From Chromatiales bacterium (GTDB taxonomy: Bacteria > Pseudomonadota > Gammaproteobacteria > Steroidobacterales > Woeseiaceae): a stretch of 64,000 nt of DNA. Positions within the stretch are counted from its first letter, which is position 1; each line of letters starts with the position of its first letter. The DNA lies in the NCBI GenBank assembly GCA_024679535.1, contig JAIBDF010000002.1, forward strand, positions 41,053-105,052. Direction: 5' to 3'. The position numbers and the translations under genes are program-made. Positions 20,173-28,929 of the stretch are shown piece by piece. The notes beneath the pieces were generated by a model, which saw only the letters and a program-made list of their open reading frames with translations, searched no databases and was not told the origin of the DNA.

Positions 20173-22191
20173 TCACAGGTCGGCCCACCCACTGTGTGGC
20201 CTAAATCGCTCACCGTAGTGTGACTCAAGTGCCGTTAGTGCTGCCACGACGGAATCAACGCCGCGTTCGCGCGCATAATTCAGTGGTCCACCACGAAACG
20301 GCGCAAATCCCGTACCAAAGATAACGCCGGCATCCAGCAGGTCGGCGTCGGCGACAACCCCCTCACTGAGACAGGCCATTGCTTCATTCATCATGGGTAG
20401 CATTAAACGGTCCTCGAGATCGTCGGGCACTTTCGAGCCGTCGGACGCGGGTTTAACCGCCTTGCCATCTTCCCAACGGTAGTAGCCCTGACCCGACTTG
20501 CGCCCCAGGTGACCCTTCTCGACCATGCCCGCAATATCCGTGTCGGGCATCGTGCGGTTCGATTCGGTCGTCAGGATCCCGGCGACATGCTGCGCGATAT
20601 CCAGTCCAACGCTGTCGACCAGTTCGATGGGCCCCATGGGCATACCGAACCGGACTGCCACCTTGTCGATCTCGGCGAGCGGCACGCCTTCTTTTGCCAG
20701 CGCCATGGCTTCGCCCATGTACGGCGCGAGAACGCGGTTAACGACGAATCCCGGTGCGCTCATACACTCAAGCGGAAACTTGCCAATACCCTTGGTAAAC
20801 GCGAATCCGATATCCATTGCAGACTGATCGGTATCCACGCAGCGAATGACCTCCACCAGCGGCAACATGGCCACCGGATTGAAAAAATGCAGTCCGATGA
20901 AACGGGTCGGCTCATTCAGGACGGAGCGCAATGCCTCGAGGCGGATGCTCGACGTGTTCGTTGCGAGCATGGCGCCGGGTTTCATCTTCGCCTGCAGAGT
21001 TTTATAGAGATCCTGCTTTGCTTCGAGGTTCTCGAAGATGGCTTCGATGATGAGATCTGCCTCTGCAGCGCCATCGCCACTAACGTCGGCTCGTAGTCTG
21101 CCGCTCGTCGCCTCGCGTTGCTCTTGGTCGCGTACTTTCTTACTGAACAGTTTCTGTGCGCGTTTGAGTGCCGGGTCGATATATTTTTGCTCACGATCCT
21201 GCAAAGTCACGGTGTGCCCGCGGAGTGCGCACCATGCAGCAATGTCACCGCCCATTACACCTGCTCCCACAACATGCACATGTTTGACCTTTTTATCGGT
21301 CTTATTTCCCTGTTTCTTGAGTTTGCCCTGCAGGAAGAAGACCCGAATCAAGTTGCGCGATGCGCTCGTCATCATCATATCGCCGAAGCTTTTTGCTTCC
21401 GCGACATAGCCGGTCTTTGTCGAGGCACCGTGCCTGGTCCACAAATCAATCATTGCGTACGGGGCCGGATAATGTTCTCTCCGCGCTTTCCCGGAAACCT
21501 GCTTGATGAGCATGTTGCGTACGACGGGCCGCAGTGGTCGCAGGCTCATCAGGCGATCTACAAACGGTGCGCGCCGTTTGGGAGGCTTCGTCGTAATCAA
21601 ATCCACCGCCACGTCGCGCCAGCCATCGTCTCCTGCGATACGATCGAGGAGACCGATCTTCAGGCCCTTGCGAGCATTGACGGGATTGCCGGTCAGCATC
21701 AGCTGCATACCTGCACGCACGCCACATAAGTTCACGGCGCGTACGGTGCCTCCAAACCCTGGGTGCAGTCCGAGTTTCACCTCCGGAAGGCCCAGGATGC
21801 GGCTGTCGCTTTCCGGTCCGATGCGAAAGTCACAGGCCATCACCAGTTCCAGCCCACCGCCAAGGCAGACGCCATTGATGGCCGCTACCGTGGGACAGGG
21901 GAGAGCCTCGAGACGATCGAACAACTGCTGCCCAAGGCGCGTCAGTTCAAAGGCCTTTTCCGCCGTTTTGATGCTCGTGAATTCGGTTATATCGGCGCCC
22001 ATTACAAAGCTGCCGGGCTTACCGGAGTATAAAACCAGACCGAGCGGTGGCGCTGCAGCCAACGTATCCATGACCTCGTTGAATTCCGTCAGGACCTCGG
22101 ATGACAAAACGTTCGCGCTCGCCTCCGCTTTATCTATACACAGCCAGGCAATCCCGGCCTCGTCGGTTTCCAGTTTCCAGTGTTGCATCAT
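20173..22191 (-). CDS. Fatty acid oxidation complex alpha-type protein (enoyl-CoA hydratase / 3-hydroxyacyl-CoA dehydrogenase)
   Basis: 'INGVCLGGGLELVMACDFRI', 'VVGAGVMGGDIAAWCALRGHTVTLQD', 'GLHFFNPV'; start trimmed. Confidence 0.92.
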   Translation of the reverse strand: MMQHWKLETDEAGIAWLCIDKAEASANVLSSEVLTEFNEVMDTLAAAPPLGLVLYSGKPGSFVMGADITEFTSIKTAEKAFELTRLGQQLFDRLEALPCPTVAAINGVCLGGGLELVMACDFRIGPESDSRILGLPEVKLGLHPGFGGTVRAVNLCGVRAGMQLMLTGNPVNARKGLKIGLLDRIAGDDGWRDVAVDLITTKPPKRRAPFVDRLMSLRPLRPVVRNMLIKQVSGKARREHYPAPYAMIDLWTRHGASTKTGYVAEAKSFGDMMMTSASRNLIRVFFLQGKLKKQGNKTDKKVKHVHVVGAGVMGGDIAAWCALRGHTVTLQDREQKYIDPALKRAQKLFSKKVRDQEQREATSGRLRADVSGDGAAEADLIIEAIFENLEAKQDLYKTLQAKMKPGAMLATNTSSIRLEALRSVLNEPTRFIGLHFFNPVAMLPLVEVIRCVDTDQSAMDIGFAFTKGIGKFPLECMSAPGFVVNRVLAPYMGEAMALAKEGVPLAEIDKVAVRFGMPMGPIELVDSVGLDIAQHVAGILTTESNRTMPDTDIAGMVEKGHLGRKSGQGYYRWEDGKAVKPASDGSKVPDDLEDRLMLPMMNEAMACLSEGVVADADLLDAGVIFGTGFAPFRGGPLNYARERGVDSVVAALTALESHYGERFRPHSGWADL

Positions 22192-22205
22192 GGTTCTCTC
22201 GTGAA

Positions 22206-22940
22206 TCAGGCCAGCTCGAAATCGCAAACGAGCGGCAGGTGGTCTGAATGGCGAACGTCGGGGACCTCAAACCTCGTCACCTTGATGCCATCCTGGTAGA
22301 GCACGAAATCAAGTTCCTTGCGCGGAGCTCGACTCGGGTATGTCGGAATGCTGTCGGTATTGGCGGAGGTCAGACCCGCTGCTTTCATGAACAGGTAAAT
22401 CTCATTCTCGCCCCAGAACGTGTTGAAATCACCCGCGACCACGACCGGCTTCTTCGTTTGCTGGATCAGGTCATAGAGGCGGCGCAGCTGTAAATGCCGA
22501 TGACGATACTTGAGGGATAAGTGCACCAGAAAAATCGCAAAGTCATCCATTTCGAGTTCGATGATCAGTCGCTTTATGCCGGTATCGAAATAGTGAAAAC
22601 GCTCGCCGTGCACGCGTGGCGCGGCCATAAACGCGTTGCCCTGCTTGCGCACGATCGGCAGTATCTGGTTAAACGACTTTTCACCGTACTTGGTCTCGTA
22701 CGAGGAGTTCATTCCGAGGTCCGCGGCAATCTTCTCAGCCTGGTTGATATTGCGGCTGCGGATGGAGCCCGTATCGACCTCGATCAGCCCGACGACATCC
22801 GGGTCGACAGACTTAATAAAGCGGGTAATCTCCGGGAGAACCGCCTGATTGCCAAATACATAGCCAGCTCCAGGAATCGGCATGTGCATGCTAGCACCGC
22901 CGCCGACAGCGTACCGGATGTTGTATAAAAGAAGCCGCAT
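22206..22940 (-). CDS. Endonuclease/exonuclease/phosphatase family protein
   Basis: 'LLLYNIRY', 'GLIEVD', 'VVAGDFNTFWGENE', 'HSDHLPLVCDF'. Confidence 0.88.
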   Translation of the reverse strand: MRLLLYNIRYAVGGGASMHMPIPGAGYVFGNQAVLPEITRFIKSVDPDVVGLIEVDTGSIRSRNINQAEKIAADLGMNSSYETKYGEKSFNQILPIVRKQGNAFMAAPRVHGERFHYFDTGIKRLIIELEMDDFAIFLVHLSLKYRHRHLQLRRLYDLIQQTKKPVVVAGDFNTFWGENEIYLFMKAAGLTSANTDSIPTYPSRAPRKELDFVLYQDGIKVTRFEVPDVRHSDHLPLVCDFELA

Positions 22941-23045
22941 GCGCCGCTACGATACCGAAACGCCCATACTATGGGAACAGGTCCGAGCGGCAGCGTCATG
23001 AAACGGCTAAACTCTTGACTAAACCCGTAGGGAAAGGAGTATTTT

Positions 23046-23522
23046 TTGTCTGAAAGTAATCCGATCCGCGTATTCGCGACGCATTGTTTTGACGAAACCG
23101 ATGACTATCTGCGCATATTCGAATTTCTTGAGAGCGTGGAACGCTTTTACTACGTCAATGTCAGCCAGCCTGAAAACCTGCCGACAACCGGTGGGGCACA
23201 GGAAATCCGGGACGAGTTGATCAAGCAGATCAAGGCGTCTGAGGCGATGATCGTCCTGCCATCCACGTTCGAGCAAAACAGGGACATGACCAACTTCATG
23301 ATGGATGTGGCCGAGGCCAACAACATCAGCATGATCACGATCCGTCATTTTGGCGGCATTCATGAGACACCGCCCGAACTGGCTGAGCGCTGTGCCGAGC
23401 ACATCGAGTGGAATGACCGTGAGATGGTTGACGCCCTCAAACGACAGGCGCGCGGCGAAGATACGGCACGTTGGGAAGTTCTCGACTTTCCGGGCTTTGA
23501 TGAGAACGGACCTATCGAATGA
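23046..23522 (+). CDS. TIR-like (MTH538/DUF1863, ThsB-like) domain protein
   Basis: 'IRVFATHCFDETDDYLRIFEFLESVERFYYVNVSQPEN...IRDELIKQIKASEAMIVLPSTF' resembles the MTH538 TIR-like family; start overlaps no other plausible gene. Confidence 0.6.
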   Translation: MSESNPIRVFATHCFDETDDYLRIFEFLESVERFYYVNVSQPENLPTTGGAQEIRDELIKQIKASEAMIVLPSTFEQNRDMTNFMMDVAEANNISMITIRHFGGIHETPPELAERCAEHIEWNDREMVDALKRQARGEDTARWEVLDFPGFDENGPIE

Positions 23523-24463
23523 GACCCGTAGTCATAGCGCATCGAGGGGCCTGCGGTTACCTGCCCGAGCATACGCTTCCCGCCAAGGCACTGGCCTATG
23601 CGATGGGCGCTGACTATCTTGAACAGGATATCGTCGCAACGCGCGACGACCGGCTTATCGTCGCACACGACATACATCTTGATCGCGTCACGAATGTAGC
23701 CGAGCGGTTTCCGGGCAGAGCCCGTGCTGACGGCCGTTACTATGCACGCGACTTCGATCTTGCCGAAATAACGACACTCAGGGCCCATGAGCGGACCGAC
23801 CGGCACGGCAAGCCGGCGTTTTCCGGCCGTTTCCCGTCTGCCGGAGAAAATTTCCGAGTGCATTCGCTCGAACGCGAGCTAGAACTTGTCGCCCACCTGT
23901 CCGTGCATGGTGCCCGTCCCGTCGGTATCTATCCCGAGATTAAGGATCCGGCCTGGCATCGCCGGGAGGGCGTTGATATCTCACTGCTGGTCCTCGAGAC
24001 GTTGGCGCGCTTCGGTTACGACGATCATGCCGCTCCCGCTTACCTGCAGTGCTTCGATGAAAATGAAGTGCGGCGTATTCGCCATCAGCTGGGCTGCCGC
24101 CTGAAGCTCGTGCAACTTATCGGTGAGGATGACTGGAGTCCGGAACCGACCAATTTTGCCGCAATGCGAACGAAGAAGGGCCTCGCCTTGCTGGCTGGCA
24201 CCGTGGATGGCGTCGGGCCATGGTTCAATCGGCTGTACAAATTACGCAAGCGTGACGGCCGAATCAGCGATAGCGGCTTCGTGACACGGGCGCATGAGCA
24301 GGGGCTTGTTGTCCATCCCTACACATTTCGGAGTGACGCGCTGCCACCCGGGTTTGCGAGCTTTGACGCACTTCTTGAGTTCAGTATTAATGGGCTTGCC
24401 GTTGATGGCCTGTTTACGGACTTTCCAGACCAGGTATTTCGATTTTTGCGGAGCATTTCCTGA
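23519..24463 (+). CDS. Glycerophosphodiester phosphodiesterase (GlpQ-like)
   Basis: 'VIAHRGACGYLPEHTLPAKALAYAMGADYLEQDIVATRDDRLIVAHDIHLDRVTNV'; ATGA overlap with preceding ORF. Confidence 0.93.
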   Translation: MRPVVIAHRGACGYLPEHTLPAKALAYAMGADYLEQDIVATRDDRLIVAHDIHLDRVTNVAERFPGRARADGRYYARDFDLAEITTLRAHERTDRHGKPAFSGRFPSAGENFRVHSLERELELVAHLSVHGARPVGIYPEIKDPAWHRREGVDISLLVLETLARFGYDDHAAPAYLQCFDENEVRRIRHQLGCRLKLVQLIGEDDWSPEPTNFAAMRTKKGLALLAGTVDGVGPWFNRLYKLRKRDGRISDSGFVTRAHEQGLVVHPYTFRSDALPPGFASFDALLEFSINGLAVDGLFTDFPDQVFRFLRSIS

Positions 24464-24513
24464 CAGACCGCCTCTAACCCAGGTGTGGGGGACCGAAGTC
24501 CGAATAGACAGGG

Positions 24514-24993
24514 ATGAGAGTAATGCAAAACGCAGCGCGTATTAGATCGATTCTACTGACACTGTTGCTGACATTCTCGGCAGCCACAATGGCTGAAGAG
24601 ACCGACTCAGCGGCACTTGACCTCAGTCAGTATCAGGGTGACGTCGTGGTGCTCGACTTCTGGGCCTCCTGGTGTGGTCCCTGTCGGCGGTCATTTCCGT
24701 GGCTCAACGAAATGCATACCAAGTACCAACAGGACGGACTCGTTGTGATCGGTGTCAATCTCGACGCCAGACAGGAAGATGCGGCGGAGTTCCTCGAGGA
24801 CTATCCAGCCGCATTCAAAATTCACTTCGATACAGATGCCACGCTTGCCTTCCAATACGGTATCCAGGCGATGCCGAGTTCAGTGGTCATTGGACGCGAC
24901 GGCGAGATAAGGGCCAGCCACAGTGGGTTCAAGGTCAAACAACAGGATGAATATGAAGCGATCCTCGTAGACGCGCTGGGGGAAAAACCGTGA
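24514..24993 (+). CDS. TlpA-like periplasmic thioredoxin
   Basis: Signal peptide; 'VVLDFWASWCGPCRRSFPWLNEMH'. Confidence 0.93.
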   Translation: MRVMQNAARIRSILLTLLLTFSAATMAEETDSAALDLSQYQGDVVVLDFWASWCGPCRRSFPWLNEMHTKYQQDGLVVIGVNLDARQEDAAEFLEDYPAAFKIHFDTDATLAFQYGIQAMPSSVVIGRDGEIRASHSGFKVKQQDEYEAILVDALGEKP

Positions 24994-25205
24994 AGATGAG
25001 AATCGCCGCAATCGCTCTGCTACTGGTTTGTTCAGGATGTTCATCAATGGGCGTACAGCCCTGGGAGCGCGAGATTCTGGCTCGCGAGGACATGCAGTTG
25101 ACGACCGACCCTCTTGAGGCGGCAACGGACGATCACATCTATTTTAGTAAAGAAGCTTCTAGCGGCGGTCGCGGATTCGGGGGCGGTGGCTGCGGGTGTA
25201 ACTGA
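24990..25205 (+). CDS. DUF4266-type small lipoprotein with Gly/Cys-rich C-terminus
   Basis: Lipobox 'LLVCSGC'; 'PWEREILAREDMQL...EASSGGRGFGGGGCGCN'; ATGA overlap with thioredoxin gene. Confidence 0.85.
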   Translation: MKMRIAAIALLLVCSGCSSMGVQPWEREILAREDMQLTTDPLEAATDDHIYFSKEASSGGRGFGGGGCGCN

Positions 25206-25206
25206 C

Positions 25207-26526
25207 ATGACAGCGACAACAAAAAAAAATGAGCGCTCTGTGTCCGCAACACTGGCTGCAGCGACCTGCGCACTGCTCGGCACCACCGCAATGACGCCGG
25301 TCGATGCACAGGAAGAGCCGAAGTGGGATTTCAATACGTCACTGCTGTACTACGGCGAGGATGAAAACCGGGTCCAGGATTTGAGTCTGAAGTCCATTAT
25401 TCGTCGCCTGTTTGCCGATGACCGAACGCTGACGCTCGGTCTGACGGTGGATTCGTTGACGGGGGCAACGCCTAGTGGCGCGATTCGGCAGGATGTGCCG
25501 CAGTCGTTTACGCGCCCCTCCGGCAGCGGCTCCTACATCGTACCTGCCGGTGAATTACCACTGGATGACACATTCAAGGATACGCGACTGGCCATAACCG
25601 CCGGCTGGCAGCAGCCCACTGGTGAGAAAGGACTGCTAAGTGCCGGCTTCAGCGCATCGAAGGAATACGACTACCTGCACACCGGCGTCAACGCGAGCTA
25701 TGCGCACGACTTCAACAACCGCAACACGACGGTATCTGCAGGGTTTGCGTTCGCCAAAGACAGTATCGAGTCGGTGGGAGGTGCACCGATCCCGCTTACC
25801 AGCATGCTGGACGTGGGCGATATCAGTAACCGGGTGGGTGATCAGGACAAGGACGTGCTGGATGTGGTGTTCGGCGTGTCACAGGTGATCTCGAAGAATC
25901 TCCTGGTGCAGGGCAATTATTCGTTCAGCCAGGCGGACGGCTATCTCAACAACCCCTACAAGGTGCTGAGCCTGGTCGATGGCGTAACGGGTGACACGTT
26001 GCCGCGCATTCCGGGAAACGAGGGCGGTCCGAGCGGTGTCTTCCTGTTTGAAAGCAGGCCGGACGAGCGGACGCAGCACAGTCTTTATACCCAGGCCAAG
26101 TACTACATGAACGGCAAAGTGCTGGATGCCTCCTATCGATACATGACAGATGACTGGGAGATCGACTCGCATACGCTCGACGTGCGCTATCGTTGGCCAA
26201 TAGGGGGCTCAAGCTATATTGAACCCCACGTCCGTTACTACACGCAGACGGAGGCCGAGTTCTATCGGCTGAGCCTGGATGATTCTGCCCCATTGCCGCA
26301 ATTTGCATCGTCCGATTACCGCCTTGGTAATTTCGATGCGATCACGGCGGGCCTGAAGTACGGCTGGAAGACGCGCAATGAGAATGACATGAGTATTCGC
26401 GTCGAGTGGTACACACAGTCGGGCACGGTTCCCGCAGGACAACTCATCGGCAACCAGGCGTCGCGCGACAATTACCCCGACCTCAATGCCTTGATCGTCC
26501 AGTTCAGCTACCGGTTCTTGCGCTGA
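25207..26526 (+). CDS. DUF3570 protein (predicted outer-membrane beta-rich)
   Basis: 'WDFNTSLLYYGEDENRVQDLSLKS', 'VDSLTGATPSGA', terminal aromatic-rich strand 'LIVQFSYRFLR'; start trimmed to ATG 25207. Confidence 0.85.
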   Translation: MTATTKKNERSVSATLAAATCALLGTTAMTPVDAQEEPKWDFNTSLLYYGEDENRVQDLSLKSIIRRLFADDRTLTLGLTVDSLTGATPSGAIRQDVPQSFTRPSGSGSYIVPAGELPLDDTFKDTRLAITAGWQQPTGEKGLLSAGFSASKEYDYLHTGVNASYAHDFNNRNTTVSAGFAFAKDSIESVGGAPIPLTSMLDVGDISNRVGDQDKDVLDVVFGVSQVISKNLLVQGNYSFSQADGYLNNPYKVLSLVDGVTGDTLPRIPGNEGGPSGVFLFESRPDERTQHSLYTQAKYYMNGKVLDASYRYMTDDWEIDSHTLDVRYRWPIGGSSYIEPHVRYYTQTEAEFYRLSLDDSAPLPQFASSDYRLGNFDAITAGLKYGWKTRNENDMSIRVEWYTQSGTVPAGQLIGNQASRDNYPDLNALIVQFSYRFLR

Positions 26527-26527
26527 C

Positions 26528-27430
26528 GTGACGCATCCCAGGCCCGGAAGGCATGTCCAGCTGGTGGCCACAGAGCATGGCTGGGCAGGGCACTTTCCAG
26601 CCATGGGCAGCCCCTGTGAGGTCCTGACAGATGGCGGCGACAAGCAGCTCGCCGGCAGGGTCTCACTGCTTGTCGCCGAAGAAGCCTGGCGCATCGAGGA
26701 CAAATTCAGTCGCTATTTGGACGGCAATATCATCCATCGAATCAATACGTCACAGGGTGATCCGGTAGAAGTCGATGCTGAAACGGGCCATCTGCTCGAT
26801 TTCGCGGCGACGCTCTTTGATATCAGTGCTGGCGGCTTTGATATCACCTCGGGCGTGCTGCGCGCTGCCTGGGTTTTTGATGGCACTGACAATATTCCGG
26901 CCCAGGCGGACATCGATAACATCTTGGGGCGGGTCGGATGGCAGCATGTCACTTGGGCCGATTTGCGCCTGACGATGCAACCCGGTATGGAAGTGGATCT
27001 GGGGGGTATCGGCAAGGAATACGCTGTGGATCGATGTATGGCAATGGCCCGTTCCGCTACGAACGTTCCCGCCATGATTAATTTCGGTGGCGACCTGGCA
27101 GTCACAGGTCCACCGGTTACGCGGGAGGCCTGGAAGGTAGGCATCGAGGGGCCAGGCGTCGATGCGGCTGGGAAACGGGTCGCTCTGCGGCAGGGCGCGC
27201 TGGCTACAAGCGGGGATGCGCGGCGATTTCTGTTGCACGATGGGGTGCGTTACAGCCATATTCTCGATCCAAGGACCGGATGGTCGGTGCCAGACGCACC
27301 CTCCTCGATAACGGTCGCGGCGGATACCTGCACCCAGGCGGGCATGATGAGTACGCTGGCGATGTTGCGCGGCACGGAGGCCGAGCAGTTCCTCGCCGCC
27401 CAAGCGTTACTCCACTGGTGCCGGCGATAA
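26528..27430 (+). CDS. ApbE family FAD:protein FMN transferase (GTG start)
   Basis: 'MGSPCEVLTDG', 'DLGGIGKEYAVDR', 'NFGGDLAVTG', 'YSHILDPRTGWSV', 'TCTQAGMMSTLAML'. Confidence 0.95.
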   Translation: MTHPRPGRHVQLVATEHGWAGHFPAMGSPCEVLTDGGDKQLAGRVSLLVAEEAWRIEDKFSRYLDGNIIHRINTSQGDPVEVDAETGHLLDFAATLFDISAGGFDITSGVLRAAWVFDGTDNIPAQADIDNILGRVGWQHVTWADLRLTMQPGMEVDLGGIGKEYAVDRCMAMARSATNVPAMINFGGDLAVTGPPVTREAWKVGIEGPGVDAAGKRVALRQGALATSGDARRFLLHDGVRYSHILDPRTGWSVPDAPSSITVAADTCTQAGMMSTLAMLRGTEAEQFLAAQALLHWCRR

Positions 27431-27598
27431 GTTAGAAATAGTATTATAAAAAGATAATAAATTATTGTTTTTCTTGTATATAATTAAATTATTGAAATTT
27501 AGGCCGCGACCATTTATGGTCATTGTGACTCGGGGCGGTGCTTCTGTATTGAGATCTCTGTCCTTTCATAGATGACGAAACCGAATAATCATTAGCTA

Positions 27599-28141
27599 AT
27601 GTTTGTCGACCTTCCGCAAGAACTGATCCTGTACACGATTGGCGCCTTCCTCTTGGGATATCTGCTGTCGTCGGTCTTTTCCCGATTGGGTTCTCGCTAT
27701 CGAGAGAGAAAGCGTGATCCTCGCGACGATCGGATCCGAGAACTGGAAGCCGAATTACGCATTGCACAGGGCAGTTCCGAGAAGACCATCAGCCAGATCG
27801 AGCGCCTTGAGGAGCAGCTGAAGGAGGCAACGATTGGTATAGAGCGTCGGGATAATGTGATTTCCGATCAAGCGGTCAAGCTCGACCGTGCGCAGATGGA
27901 CCTGAAGGAATCGGTGATAAAGACGCGAGAATTGCGGTCTGAACTCACCGAACGAGCCACTGAAAACGTGCATGCCGAAGCCAAGATCCGAGAAGTCGAG
28001 ACGGAGCTGTCTGTTGCCCAGGCCTCAACGGATCTGATGGCGACCGGCGTGCTGGATTATTCGGTCGCACCCGACAAGGAAGACGGCGGCGCCCCGGTGA
28101 ACGAGAACCAGCCGGCCAAAGTCAGCAAGACTGCGACCTGA
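27599..28141 (+). CDS. Single-TM coiled-coil protein
   Basis: N-terminal TM 'LILYTIGAFLLGYLLSSVFSRL' then long heptad-rich region. Confidence 0.7.
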   Translation: MFVDLPQELILYTIGAFLLGYLLSSVFSRLGSRYRERKRDPRDDRIRELEAELRIAQGSSEKTISQIERLEEQLKEATIGIERRDNVISDQAVKLDRAQMDLKESVIKTRELRSELTERATENVHAEAKIREVETELSVAQASTDLMATGVLDYSVAPDKEDGGAPVNENQPAKVSKTAT

Positions 28142-28143
28142 TC

Positions 28144-28929
28144 TTGCTGCTAAGACCTTTCGCCGCGCTCACGGCGGCCGCGATCTGCGCCTCCTGCAGT
28201 CAGTGGGACCAACCCGTTAACATTCCTTTCGTTGCCACCTGGCAGGGCGGACCAATCGATTGCCTCAGCGAGGAGTCGGCGCTTACCGATCTGCGTTTTT
28301 ACGTGAGCAACGTGCAGCTGGTAGACGCTGAGGGTCAGGGCCATGACGTCAGATTCGCAACAGAAATGACCTGGCAGAACGACGCCGTGGCCTATATCGA
28401 CCTTGAGGACGGAACGGGCTCCTGCCGGAACGGCACCGCAGATACGTATGACCATGTTGTCGGGGTTGCAGGTGTCAGGGAATACCACGGCCTGCGCTTT
28501 TCCATCGGTGTGCCGTTTAGACTGAATCACGCCAATCCGCTGACGGCCAAACCACCTCTGGATGACCCCGACATGCACTGGCACTGGCGTTCCGGATACA
28601 AGTTCCTCCGTGCGGGGGTCAGGACCGACGATGACGGATTCTGGATTCATGCTGGCAGCGCAGGTTGTCAGGGGACCGTTGGTAACATCACTGACTGTAA
28701 ATTCCCGAACCGCATCGACGTGTTCCTGCCCGATTTTGTGGTTGGAAAGGACTCGGTGAACATTGAGTTGACTGAATTGCTCAGGGGCGTCGACCTTGGA
28801 GATGCCACGCGGAGTGATTGCTCTTCGGGTCCGCCGGAAATATCGTGCCGCGGGCCATTTGCTGCGCTTGGCATCGACTTCACAACAGGTGAACAAAGCG
28901 GCGCACAGCGCGTATTCTCGGTGCAATGA
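28144..28929 (+). CDS. MbnP family copper-binding protein (metallo-mystery pair four-Cys protein)
   Basis: 'IPFVATWQGGPIDC', 'DLRFYVSNVQLVD', 'DMHWHWRSGYKFLRAG', four conserved-type Cys ('GSC', 'GCQG', 'TDC'); adjacent MbnH-like diheme gene; start codon is a non-ATG. Confidence 0.85.
   Translation: MLLRPFAALTAAAICASCSQWDQPVNIPFVATWQGGPIDCLSEESALTDLRFYVSNVQLVDAEGQGHDVRFATEMTWQNDAVAYIDLEDGTGSCRNGTADTYDHVVGVAGVREYHGLRFSIGVPFRLNHANPLTAKPPLDDPDMHWHWRSGYKFLRAGVRTDDDGFWIHAGSAGCQGTVGNITDCKFPNRIDVFLPDFVVGKDSVNIELTELLRGVDLGDATRSDCSSGPPEISCRGPFAALGIDFTTGEQSGAQRVFSVQ

Noticed and set aside
23046-24463. Complete Thoeris defence system
   Set aside because: No ThsA-like SIR2 or SLOG effector nearby; only a TIR-like protein and a GlpQ-like enzyme, so only a lone TIR-like call is justified.
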